DNA of 64,000 bases from Vallitalea okinawensis. Its GTDB lineage: Bacteria > Bacillota > Clostridia > Lachnospirales > PQDH01. Numbering within the stretch: position 1 is the stretch's first letter; every line of letters begins with the position of its first letter. Below, piece by piece: positions 29,450-37,692 of this stretch. Both the position numbers and the translations under genes were made by a program. The stretch lies in assembly GCF_002964605.1 (NCBI RefSeq), contig NZ_PQDH01000001.1, positions 930,001-994,000 of the forward strand. The letters are read 5' to 3'. The notes beneath the pieces were generated by a model. The model made no database searches. It saw only the letters and a program-made list of their open reading frames with translations, and was not told the DNA's origin.

Positions 29450-30070
29450 ATGAGCTATAAAACCTTCGAAGCATTACCAAAGCCAAAAAAAGAACTTATA
29501 CTAAATGTCTGCATTGAAGAGTTTGCAGAATACGGGTATGAAAATGCTTCCACTAATAGAATAGTCAAAAAAATTAATATGTCAAAAGGTAGTCTATTTA
29601 AATATTTTAATACGAAAGAAGAACTGTATTTTTATGTGTTAGAACATGTCGTTAAAAGTATTACCTCGGAAATGTCACAAGATATGGTAGAGTTGCCAAA
29701 GGACATTTTTGATCGAGTTTATAAGCTTGCAGCAATAGAGCTTAATTTATATATAAAGAAACCTATACTCTATCAATTATTTAAAGAGGCCTTTAATGGG
29801 AAATCTGAAATATCTCAAAAACTGACAGAGAAATATACCGTTCAAGCAGGAAGTTTCTTTGTTAACATTTTTCAGGATGCAGATTTTAGCCAGACTAAGT
29901 ATGATAAGGAACATGTCTTAAAGCTACTGAAGTGGATCTTAATTGGATATAACGAGTATTTTATGGAGGCAAACTCTAGTCATATTGGAGATATAGATCA
30001 ATATAAAGAAGATTATTTGAAGGAATTACAGATGTACATGACAATGATTAAGTTAGGTCTAGATAAGTAG
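29450..30070 (+). CDS. TetR-family transcriptional repressor
   Basis: The start was set at MSYKTFEALPKPKKELIL because the upstream in-frame ATG (29435) is itself part of the GGAGG ribosome binding site. The protein is about 206 residues. The N-terminal HTH is ILNVCIEEFAEYGYENASTNRIVKKINMSKGSLFKYFNTKEELYFYVLE, typical of TetR. The C-terminal ligand domain is helical and unclassified. The 14-bp palindrome in its own promoter and in front of the adjacent alpha/beta hydrolase gene points to control of both. Confidence 0.92.
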   Translation: MSYKTFEALPKPKKELILNVCIEEFAEYGYENASTNRIVKKINMSKGSLFKYFNTKEELYFYVLEHVVKSITSEMSQDMVELPKDIFDRVYKLAAIELNLYIKKPILYQLFKEAFNGKSEISQKLTEKYTVQAGSFFVNIFQDADFSQTKYDKEHVLKLLKWILIGYNEYFMEANSSHIGDIDQYKEDYLKELQMYMTMIKLGLDK

Positions 30071-30089
30071 CAATGCTTATCTATTTTTT
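30061..30089 (+). terminator. Intrinsic terminator of the tetR gene
   Basis: AGATAAG (30061-30067) pairs with CTTATCT (30076-30082), followed by ATTTTTTC. The left arm overlaps the end of the tetR coding sequence. Confidence 0.75.
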
Positions 30090-30100
30090 CACTCGAATAG

Positions 30101-30114
30101 TGACCATGTGGTCA
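30101..30114 (+). promoter_or_regulatory. Second TetR operator, before the hydrolase gene
   Basis: TGACCATGTGGTCA is the reverse complement of the operator at 29405-29418; both are 6-bp perfect palindromic arms around a 2-base centre. It lies 52 bases before the hydrolase start codon, just past the tetR terminator. No strong -35/-10 pair could be read around it. Confidence 0.85.
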
Positions 30115-30165
30115 TTCAAAAAAAATAGTTAGTACCACAAATATAAATTAATGGAGGGTTTAGAG

Positions 30166-30969
30166 ATGATGGAAAAAATTCAAAGAATCAGGTGTTCAGA
30201 AGTAGAATTGGAATATTTACTTACAGGCCAAGAAAATGGTGAAACGCTTATGCTTATGCATGGTGCAGGGGCAAATTTAAGACAATTTATACCTCAGCAT
30301 CAATACTTCTCTAAGAATTATCGAGTCCTCTCTGTTTCTTTAAGGGGTCATGGTGAATCAAGCAATCCTAGAATTTGTCACGCCTCCCAATACACATTGG
30401 AAAAGCATCGTGACGATCTCTTAGAAGTACTTCACCATCTTAAAATTGACAGCCTCCACTATGTTGGCAACTCTGCTGGGGGTATGATTGGATTTGAGTT
30501 AATTCAAGCAATGCCTTCACTTTTTAAGAGTCTTGTTACTTTTGGAACCGCACCTGAATTAAGATTCTCAAAATTAACTACTTACTTAATTGCCAAAACA
30601 GATCAAATGATGCTCAAAATAAATCCTACTGAGTACTGTCGCTTCATAAGCAAATATAGTAGTCAATACGAAGCAGTACGTCAAGAATTATTTGCTCAAT
30701 TTTCAATGGCTATTGAAGCAATCCCCTATATTCGAAGAAATCTTGGTAATTACACTTATTTAAAGACTTTGGAGAATATACAGATCCCCTATCTCTTGAT
30801 ACAAGGTGAAACAGATCATGATATAAACAAAAATTTATCTTCTGCATTAAATATCATTGAGAAAAATGAGAATACTTCTGTTATAAAACTAGATAAAGCA
30901 GGTCATATAGCTAATCTAGACCAACCTGAGTCTTTTAATAAAATTATAGAAACATTTATCAATCAATGA
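30166..30969 (+). CDS. Alpha/beta-fold hydrolase
   Basis: The start is the ATGATG at 30166-30171, after GGAGG; an earlier in-frame ATG at 30151 is part of that site. The protein is about 267 residues. The oxyanion motif is MHGAGANLRQF, the nucleophile elbow YVGNSAGGM (GxSxG), a probable acid in GETDHDI and the catalytic His in KAGHIANLD, so the triad is complete. Such proteins include esterases and C-C hydrolases. Control by the adjacent TetR suggests a role in handling a small inducing compound. Confidence 0.9.
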   Translation: MMEKIQRIRCSEVELEYLLTGQENGETLMLMHGAGANLRQFIPQHQYFSKNYRVLSVSLRGHGESSNPRICHASQYTLEKHRDDLLEVLHHLKIDSLHYVGNSAGGMIGFELIQAMPSLFKSLVTFGTAPELRFSKLTTYLIAKTDQMMLKINPTEYCRFISKYSSQYEAVRQELFAQFSMAIEAIPYIRRNLGNYTYLKTLENIQIPYLLIQGETDHDINKNLSSALNIIEKNENTSVIKLDKAGHIANLDQPESFNKIIETFINQ

Positions 30970-31009
30970 TGATGCTGTATATAATACAGCTCTCTTTACT
31001 CATATTCTC

Positions 31010-31061
31010 TTGACATTACTTGGATATCCAAGTATCATGTAAGTAGTTGGATGTCCAAGTA
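31010..31061 (+). promoter_or_regulatory. Promoter with two palindromic operators
   Basis: TTGACA (31010-31015) and TATCAT (31033-31038) are 17 bp apart. The 18-bp perfect palindrome TACTTGGATATCCAAGTA (31017-31034) fills the spacer. A second near-copy, TAGTTGGATGTCCAAGTA (31044-31061), lies over the transcription start, with centres 27 bp apart. The sequence differs from the neighbouring TetR operator, so another regulator, not encoded beside it, should bind here. Confidence 0.85.
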
Positions 31062-31084
31062 ATTCATTTCAAGGAGGATAAATA

Positions 31085-31762
31085 ATGAACATAGAACAAG
31101 TTTATGCATACGCAGATAAAATAGGTGTCTTAGTCTTTTCTACCATCCATGGTGATGAAGTTCATTCAAGAGTTGCTCACTTTAATGGATATGATGAAGA
31201 AGGCATATATTTTAGAACCATGAAGAATAAACCTTTTGGTAGACAACTTATGGCTACTAAAAAAGTTACTATATGTGGCTGTACAGATACCAGTATTATT
31301 GGTCATGAGGCTGATGGTACACCTATCTTCCCACCCAGTTATTCATTTCGTTTAATCGGTGACGTAAGAATGGTGACAGAGGAAGTAATAAGAGAAAAAG
31401 CTAAGACCAATAAAGACTTTTTAACTGCAGTCAATGATATGGATAAATATCCAGCTATGAAGGAAGGGAACTACGTCATTTATAAAGCTAAAGGCGAAAT
31501 ATTTGATGTAGATTTTGATGAAAAATTCAGAGATCATAAACTATTGCGAACAAGATTTTCATATGGTGGTGTAGCTTATAATCAAGCCGGTCCAAGAATA
31601 ACTGATTCTTGCATTGCTTGTGGCAAATGCAAAAAAGTTTGTACTTTTAAGGCTATAAAAAAAGGTAGCCCTTATACGGTTATTCCAGATCGCTGCGATG
31701 ATTGCGGCAGTTGCATACTTACTTGTCCAGTTGATGCTATTCAAGAGTCAATAGCCTTTTAA
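31085..31762 (+). CDS. Flavin-binding (pyridoxamine 5'-phosphate oxidase-like) protein fused to a 2[4Fe-4S] ferredoxin
   Basis: This 225-residue protein has an N-terminal split-barrel FMN-binding domain (about residues 1-150; VLVFSTIHGDEVHSRVAHFNGYDEEGIYFRTMKNKPFGRQL). The C-terminal ferredoxin domain carries two four-cysteine motifs, CIACGKCKKVC and CDDCGSCILTCP. The fusion suggests electron delivery from a ferredoxin-like chain to the flavin. Clostridial homologues are mostly uncharacterised. It is a single gene behind a strongly regulated promoter, with a bidirectional terminator after it. Confidence 0.9.
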   Translation: MNIEQVYAYADKIGVLVFSTIHGDEVHSRVAHFNGYDEEGIYFRTMKNKPFGRQLMATKKVTICGCTDTSIIGHEADGTPIFPPSYSFRLIGDVRMVTEEVIREKAKTNKDFLTAVNDMDKYPAMKEGNYVIYKAKGEIFDVDFDEKFRDHKLLRTRFSYGGVAYNQAGPRITDSCIACGKCKKVCTFKAIKKGSPYTVIPDRCDDCGSCILTCPVDAIQESIAF

Positions 31763-31785
31763 TGCATATAAGTAACTTTTAAATA

Positions 31786-31826
31786 CCTCAATGTCAACTT
31801 ATGGATATATTAAGCTGACATTGGGG
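31786..31826. terminator. Bidirectional terminator between converging genes
   Basis: An 11-bp stem with one G-U pair (31786-31796 with 31816-31826, core CAATGTCA) separates the converging ferredoxin-fusion and haloperoxidase-type genes, with AT-rich tails on both sides. Confidence 0.7.
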
Positions 31827-31834
31827 TTAATTAT

Positions 31835-33454
31835 TTAGCCGACTACTATAGTTGTTCCATCAAATTTAGTAAGTGTAAAACCATTAAAGTCTTCATTATA
31901 GGTATCTTTGTAGTCTTGTAAGATTTGAATAGCTACAGTTTCACCTAATGTTAAACCTTCGCTGGAGTCTGAACGCCAATGGACACCTGCTAAATCTCGC
32001 CCAATAGCAATATTGGATGCCATTTTATTTAATTCTCCTCCAATGGTTAAATCTTGTCCAGAATAAGGTAGTAAGGATAGACCATCTGGACTAGCTACCA
32101 CTGGATCTGGAATGACGAAATCTTCATTGAAGAATGCTTTTAGCATTGTGGCACAAGCACCTGCAACACAAGCATGTCCAGCTGGATAAGCTGGATGAGT
32201 AGGACTACCTTCTGGATAAGCCATGGGTAACAGATAAGTACCATACTTACTGAAAATCTTAGGTAGAACACTTGAATCAAATAATTCTTGGTTGATAGGA
32301 TAGTTCGTTGCTCCAGTCATATTGTTTTGAACACATCCACCAAAGGCTTCAGGTCGAAGTACACGCTGAACTAAGAATTTTTGGTACCATGCAGCTTCCA
32401 GAGCTACTCTCGCAGCTTTTGCTACAAAATCCAAAATGAAGGCTGCTCCAAAAGTGACAAAGCCACCTTGAGTTCTAGAATTCAAATAAGGATTTTGTTG
32501 ATCTAAGGCTAATGGACCAAAGCCTAAAAGAATCAAGCAAGCTGTCAGCATACCTTGATAAGTGAAATCTACATGTACCCATTGTCCCAAATCTCTGCCA
32601 TTACGAATATAACGTGGCGTTGACAAAAAGCTTATGGATGAACTTGGCTCGTCCCCATTTTGAATACTCAACCACTCATCATAAGATGTCATAAAGTCAT
32701 CTCCTACTACAGGACTGTTATACTGTTGAAGGAGGGTCTTATTTCCAAATGTAACGTCTTTATAGAACAATTGTGATACGTATGGACCTACTAAATCACC
32801 TGGAGTATCTCCCCTAAACAAAGTCTGTGTAGTGACGACTCCATTTTCTTTAGGTCCTCTAAAATCAGAAAACTTTGAAAGATCTGCTGCGGCTTGAATA
32901 GTAAGACAGCTTGTATCATAATTAGTAAAAGCTATATCCCTTGTTAAGGCACTCCAATAGTCTTCTGCCATTTCACCAACTCGCCAAGCACTGTTAAAAG
33001 TTGGAGGTATCATCATAGTTAAGTGATGAGAATCAGGTCCCATTAAATCATATGCGTAGGATGCTTGAGGATTAGCTAGCTTCCGACTACCACCTAATGG
33101 AATAGTCTCAAAAATGTCAGGGTTACCAGTGGTTAGAGCGTTAATATAGACATTATATGCATTGATGTCTACTTCTCCTAGTTCGTTATGTGGTAATGTC
33201 TTAGTGAAGTTACCAATTTTATTTGAATATAAGTTTTCATCTCCATTACAGGGATGGTTAGGGAGAGGAAGATCTCTCTGATACTGAGCTGCATTCTCAC
33301 GAATTTCATAAGCCTCGTCCCTTCGCTGGAATGGAGTTAATGGTCCAATAGGATTGCACTTTGGTGGAGTTGAATTTAAACATTCAGTTTCTTTTTTTTC
33401 AACTTTCTTGCTAGGAGATTCTTTTTTTTCTTTCAATTCACTCTTTGCAATCAT
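31835..33454 (-). CDS. Vanadium-dependent haloperoxidase-type / PAP2-superfamily enzyme
   Basis: This 539-residue protein has the vanadate/phosphate-binding motifs of this superfamily in order. A Lys-Arg-Pro motif lies in YQKFLVQRVLRPEAFGG (about residue 360), the central AYPAGHACVAGA (about 425; His is the usual acid-base) and IGRDLAGVHWRSDSSEG (about 485-495; Arg and vanadate-linking His). The length and the NxxxHxAxPxxHA-like context fit bacterial vanadium haloperoxidase homologues better than small PAP2 phosphatases. No signal peptide is seen. Whether it halogenates, or is a phosphatase, cannot be told from sequence. It is a single gene divergent from the MFS operon. Confidence 0.85.
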   Translation of the reverse strand: MIAKSELKEKKESPSKKVEKKETECLNSTPPKCNPIGPLTPFQRRDEAYEIRENAAQYQRDLPLPNHPCNGDENLYSNKIGNFTKTLPHNELGEVDINAYNVYINALTTGNPDIFETIPLGGSRKLANPQASYAYDLMGPDSHHLTMMIPPTFNSAWRVGEMAEDYWSALTRDIAFTNYDTSCLTIQAAADLSKFSDFRGPKENGVVTTQTLFRGDTPGDLVGPYVSQLFYKDVTFGNKTLLQQYNSPVVGDDFMTSYDEWLSIQNGDEPSSSISFLSTPRYIRNGRDLGQWVHVDFTYQGMLTACLILLGFGPLALDQQNPYLNSRTQGGFVTFGAAFILDFVAKAARVALEAAWYQKFLVQRVLRPEAFGGCVQNNMTGATNYPINQELFDSSVLPKIFSKYGTYLLPMAYPEGSPTHPAYPAGHACVAGACATMLKAFFNEDFVIPDPVVASPDGLSLLPYSGQDLTIGGELNKMASNIAIGRDLAGVHWRSDSSEGLTLGETVAIQILQDYKDTYNEDFNGFTLTKFDGTTIVVG

Positions 33455-33584
33455 AGTTATTCACCTCATTTATTCAATTTATATGTTTTTAAGAAAAATT
33501 CTTATATTATATCTTATATTTTTTGGATCTAAAAAGTTACAGTTATATTGGTTTTGTTATACAATTATTAAACCAGTAACCTCA

Positions 33585-33634
33585 TTGACAACTTCTGTCT
33601 ATAGTAGTATACTAATAGTAGACAAAAGTTGTCT
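33585..33634 (+). promoter_or_regulatory. Promoter of the MFS/phosphotransferase operon with twin operators
   Basis: TTGACA (33585-33590) and TATACT (33608-33613) are spaced by 17 bp. One palindrome TGACAACTTCTGTCT (33586-33600) overlaps the -35 and spacer. A better one, AGACAAAAGTTGTCT (33620-33634), lies on the expected start. The two also form a 15-bp inverted repeat with one mismatch. This is the arrangement of a repressor-controlled promoter, though no repressor gene is adjacent. Confidence 0.85.
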
Positions 33635-33755
33635 GTTGATTTAAATGGTAATTCTTCCTGAGAGCATAAATGAATACATTAGTATTAGAAATAGATATTC
33701 TTTAACTTACTTAGCATTTGAAATATAAAACTTACACTAGAATGAGGTGAGGAAA

Positions 33756-35030
33756 TTGAATAAGAAAAAATTGAATAAGAATTTAGTGCTCCTTTTATTT
33801 GGTAGGGTCATATCAGATATTGGATCAAGTATACAAATGTTGATTATGCCCCTCTACATCATTGATGTTGGTGGCTCAGCCGCAACTATTGGATTATTTT
33901 CGTTTCTCTCACTGATGCCCATTTTAATAGTATATCCATTTGCAGGTGTCATTGGAGATCGTCTCAATAGAAAACGCATTATGGTCATTGCAGATGTTGT
34001 AAGTGCAGTAGTTGTATTATTATTGGCCTATGTATCTTCGATTGATCAGATGAGTATAGCTCTTTTACTGATGATACAAGTTATTGTGGCATTGATGTAT
34101 GGTTTCTTTGATCCTGCAACGAAGGGAATGATTCCACAACTTGTACCTGAAGATGAGCTGAATAAAACTAATTCAAAAGTCGCAACCTTACGGATTCTAT
34201 CTGGTTTGGTTGCCCCACTTATTGCTGTCGCTCTTTATACCAGTTATGGTATTACTCTACTTTTTATCATAAACGGTATTTCATTCTTAATCTCTGGTAG
34301 TAGTGAAATGTTGATTAGATATCAGCATACCAAAAAGGTATCCATAGAAGGCTTTAAAGGTATATTGCATGATATGACTGAAGGTGCTAAGTTTATTAAG
34401 CATAACGCCGTCATTAGGCGATTAAGCACCTATTTCTTAGTTATATTTGCCTTCATACACCCTGTATTTAGTATTGTTCTTCCTTTATTCTTTAGAACAC
34501 AGCTTAACTATACAGACACACAATACGGCTATATACAAGTCATTTTATTTTCTGGTGCCATGTTAGGAAGTATACTTGTTGGACGTTTGGGTAAAGACAT
34601 TGATTTAAAAAAACCCATGTTTATGGGGATTATATCTATGTCAGTCACCATGATTGTTTTTGGATGCATCATCATTCCAAGCCTTGTCACATCCCTTGGC
34701 AATAGTACCTTAACTTATTTCATACTCTTTTCTTCAGTACTGTTTTTATTATATACATCCATCATGTTTATCAATATACCTGTACAGACATTTATTCAGA
34801 AAGTAACACCTAATGAATACATGTCTAGAGTATTTTCTATTGTTGGGCTTATCAGCAAAGGCGGAATGCCTCTTGGTGCTTTGATATATGGTATGGTACT
34901 GGATAAAGTAGATATACACATAACTGTTATTGTTGTTGCTATTATTATCATGATTGTTTCTATTAGATTTATTGCATCCTTTACTACAGAACAAAGATTA
35001 TCTGAAATAAAAAGTAATGAGGAGGTTTAG
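33756..35030 (+). CDS. MFS efflux transporter (DHA3/macrolide-efflux-like)
   Basis: The start was chosen as TTG at 33756 (MNKKKLNKN) because the AGGTGAGG site lies just before it; a GTG at 33747 sits inside that site. The protein is about 424 residues with 12 predicted membrane segments and the family loop GDRLNRKRIM between segments 2 and 3. The general form resembles the DHA3/Mef group of antimicrobial exporters. It is followed after 2 bases by a rifampicin-phosphotransferase-like gene, so the pair is translationally coupled and probably handles a toxic compound together. Confidence 0.88.
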   Translation: MNKKKLNKNLVLLLFGRVISDIGSSIQMLIMPLYIIDVGGSAATIGLFSFLSLMPILIVYPFAGVIGDRLNRKRIMVIADVVSAVVVLLLAYVSSIDQMSIALLLMIQVIVALMYGFFDPATKGMIPQLVPEDELNKTNSKVATLRILSGLVAPLIAVALYTSYGITLLFIINGISFLISGSSEMLIRYQHTKKVSIEGFKGILHDMTEGAKFIKHNAVIRRLSTYFLVIFAFIHPVFSIVLPLFFRTQLNYTDTQYGYIQVILFSGAMLGSILVGRLGKDIDLKKPMFMGIISMSVTMIVFGCIIIPSLVTSLGNSTLTYFILFSSVLFLLYTSIMFINIPVQTFIQKVTPNEYMSRVFSIVGLISKGGMPLGALIYGMVLDKVDIHITVIVVAIIIMIVSIRFIASFTTEQRLSEIKSNEEV

Positions 35031-35032
35031 TT

Positions 35033-37606
35033 ATGAGAGATATGATTTATGATTTTCTAACCAAGAAGAGTCCAAAACTATCTGAAGTTGGGGGTAAGGC
35101 AAAAGCACTTATAGAAACCACAAAAGCTGGTTTTCCTGTTCCAGAAGGTATAGCTTTGACAGTTGAATTCTTCTCACCATGGCTTGACACTATTAAGTCT
35201 ACTCATGAGTGGACAGAATTACTTTTGGACGTTACAAAAGAAAACTGTGATGGCATCAAGGCAAAAGCAACTGTCCTAAAATTTACAGAGATTCAAAAAG
35301 TAGAGTTTGAAAAGCATCTATGTCAATTGCATACAGAGTCAATCTTTGCAGTTCGCTCATCATCACCTGAAGAAGATTTAGAAGGCACTAGTTTTGCAGG
35401 TATGTATGAAACTTATTTAGGTATAACAATCGGGGAACTAGAGAGTTATGTTGCTAAAGCTTTTGCTTCTATGTTTGACTATCGTGTTATGGCATACAAA
35501 GAACAAAATGGTATTAACATCGAAAATACACGTATAGCAGTTATCATACAAAAACAGATTGCATCTGATGTGAGCGGCGTAGGTTTTTCCTTAAATCCAA
35601 ATAATAATTGCTATGATGAAGTCATGATCAATGCGGCATTTGGTCTTGGAGAAACTATTGTGTCAGGTACCGTATCACCAGATACTTATATCGTCAATAA
35701 AGTAAATAATCAAGTACTTGAGAAAAAAGTTAACGAAAAAAAACATGCATTATACCTACTAAAAGATGGGGGAACAATTGAAAAATCCATTGAAAATCCA
35801 CTGCAGCAAGCTTTGAGAGACAATCAAATTATCGAATTGACAAAACTCATTACGAAGTGTGAATCCCACTACGGCATGCCAATGGATACTGAATGGGCTT
35901 ACGAAAATGGAAAACTCTATCTTTTGCAATCTAGGCCTATCACCACCTACTTCCCATTGTATGAAGAGTATCAAACAAAGCCTAGTGAAACAAGGCATTT
36001 ATATATAGACATGATTAAACTCACTCAAGGTTTTGAATATTCCATGTCTGAATTAGGTAATGAAATGTTTACAAAGATGATTGTAAATGCTAAACAAGGC
36101 ATTATGCCTGAAGGTAAAGATGGAGCATTTTATTCTGTCAACGGCAGAATGTATATGGACTTAACCAATATGGAAAAGGCACTTGGCGAAAAGATGATTA
36201 ACCGCACAATAGGAAGCTACGATGTACCTACTAAAGAGACTTTGAAAAATTTTAACTTTAAAAATGGTTACCATATCAATGAGAAGCCTGCAAAGCTTAA
36301 AGGCATAACATCAGCTAGTATTAAAATGGCTCTTGGAATAATTCCAACATTAGTCAAAACATTAAAGGATCCGATGGCTCAATACGATTTATATTTCGAG
36401 CATGCTGAGCGAGGTTTTAAAGAAATTGATCGTATTATGGATACCAATATAGACTTTAATAAAAAAGCAGATGCTATCATGAAGATGTTTTATGAAATGA
36501 TGATTCATGCAATGCCCATGGCTGCTTGTTTAATCGCTGAAACAAAGATAAAAAAAATGTTTAAAGATCAAAATCTCGATACAGAAATCCTAGCCCTTAG
36601 TATCGATCTTTCTGGTAATCCAACAAGTCAAATGGGCTATAGTCTTGTTCATTTAGCCTCCTTTGATGAGGTTCAAAAGACTGAGTTCAGTAAAGTCTTT
36701 GCTAAAGGTATTCAAGAAAGAACCTTCTCTAAGGAGTTTTTAAAAGCTTACGATGAGCATATGCAAAAATTTGGTTGCCGTTGTGTTGGAGAAATTGATA
36801 CAGCTGCTGTGAGACCTTATGAAAATATAGAAGACTTCTTTAGGCAACTTAAACTCATTAATATTCATGATAATGCTATGCAGACTTCTAAGCAGAAAAA
36901 AGAAAAAGCATATCAAAAGTTATTAGAAACTGCTAGATACATGAAAAAAGAAAAGAAATTTATAAAATACGCCAAAGCTTACAATATATTAGGAATACGC
37001 GAACACCCAAAATACATGTACGTTTATGCTAATGATAAGCTAAGACAGGTTGCATTAAAACTAGCTAAACAGTTTGTTAAAGAAGGAAGATTGGATGTAA
37101 TTGATGATATTTTTATGCTAACCTCTAATGAGATAACAGAGGGACAACATAATCCACATTTCGATTTGAAATCCATCGTAACTGAGAAGAAAAAAGTTAG
37201 AGGGATAACCAAGCATGTGAAAAGCTGGCCAACAATCATTGATTCTAGGGGTAAAATCTTCAGATATATTCGACAAAGTGAATCTGGCGATTTAGTCGGT
37301 GATGCTGTCTCACCAGGTATCATCAAAGGTAGAGCTAAAGTACTATTAACACCATTTGAAAAGCCTCTCCATAAAGGTGAAATTCTTGTAGCAAAAGCAA
37401 CTGAACCTACATGGACGCCGATTTTCATTAATGCAGCAGCAGTTGTCATGGAAGTAGGTGGTCCTCTTCAACACGGTGCCATTATCGCCAGAGAATATGG
37501 TATTCCTTGTGTAACAGGTATCGATGGTGCTACTACTACAATTAAGGATGGAGATCTGTTAGAAGTCGATGGTTCCAGTGGAATTGTTAAGATCATCAAA
37601 GATTAA
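35033..37606 (+). CDS. PEP-synthase-like phosphotransferase (rifampicin phosphotransferase-like)
   Basis: This 857-residue enzyme has an N-terminal ATP-binding domain (LSEVGGKAKALIETTKAGFPVPEG; FAVRSSSPEEDLEGTSFAGMYET) and a long middle domain (about 325-740). The C-terminal swivelling His domain has the active-site His814 in GGPLQHGAIIAREYGIPCVTG. This three-part layout and length match rifampicin phosphotransferases and phosphoenolpyruvate-synthase-like enzymes lacking a PEP-binding barrel. Co-transcription with an MFS exporter supports a drug or metabolite resistance role, but the substrate is inferred, not shown. Confidence 0.82.
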   Translation: MRDMIYDFLTKKSPKLSEVGGKAKALIETTKAGFPVPEGIALTVEFFSPWLDTIKSTHEWTELLLDVTKENCDGIKAKATVLKFTEIQKVEFEKHLCQLHTESIFAVRSSSPEEDLEGTSFAGMYETYLGITIGELESYVAKAFASMFDYRVMAYKEQNGINIENTRIAVIIQKQIASDVSGVGFSLNPNNNCYDEVMINAAFGLGETIVSGTVSPDTYIVNKVNNQVLEKKVNEKKHALYLLKDGGTIEKSIENPLQQALRDNQIIELTKLITKCESHYGMPMDTEWAYENGKLYLLQSRPITTYFPLYEEYQTKPSETRHLYIDMIKLTQGFEYSMSELGNEMFTKMIVNAKQGIMPEGKDGAFYSVNGRMYMDLTNMEKALGEKMINRTIGSYDVPTKETLKNFNFKNGYHINEKPAKLKGITSASIKMALGIIPTLVKTLKDPMAQYDLYFEHAERGFKEIDRIMDTNIDFNKKADAIMKMFYEMMIHAMPMAACLIAETKIKKMFKDQNLDTEILALSIDLSGNPTSQMGYSLVHLASFDEVQKTEFSKVFAKGIQERTFSKEFLKAYDEHMQKFGCRCVGEIDTAAVRPYENIEDFFRQLKLINIHDNAMQTSKQKKEKAYQKLLETARYMKKEKKFIKYAKAYNILGIREHPKYMYVYANDKLRQVALKLAKQFVKEGRLDVIDDIFMLTSNEITEGQHNPHFDLKSIVTEKKKVRGITKHVKSWPTIIDSRGKIFRYIRQSESGDLVGDAVSPGIIKGRAKVLLTPFEKPLHKGEILVAKATEPTWTPIFINAAAVVMEVGGPLQHGAIIAREYGIPCVTGIDGATTTIKDGDLLEVDGSSGIVKIIKD

Positions 37607-37649
37607 GATCAATCCTATTTTATCTGGCAGATTAATGTATAGTAATTTA

Positions 37650-37674
37650 AAAGGGCTGTCACTGACAGCCCTTT
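37650..37674. terminator. Bidirectional terminator between converging operons
   Basis: AAAGGGCTGT (37650-37659) pairs perfectly with 37665-37674 and is followed by a CTTTTC run on the plus side. It lies between the phosphotransferase stop and the sugar-binding-protein stop. Confidence 0.85.
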
Positions 37675-37692
37675 CTTTTCATTGTAGCACTA

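Noticed and set aside
36000-36900. Complete PEP synthase with PEP-binding barrel
   Set aside because: After the swivelling His domain at the C-terminus there is no further barrel, so a three-domain phosphotransferase of the rifampicin type fits better.
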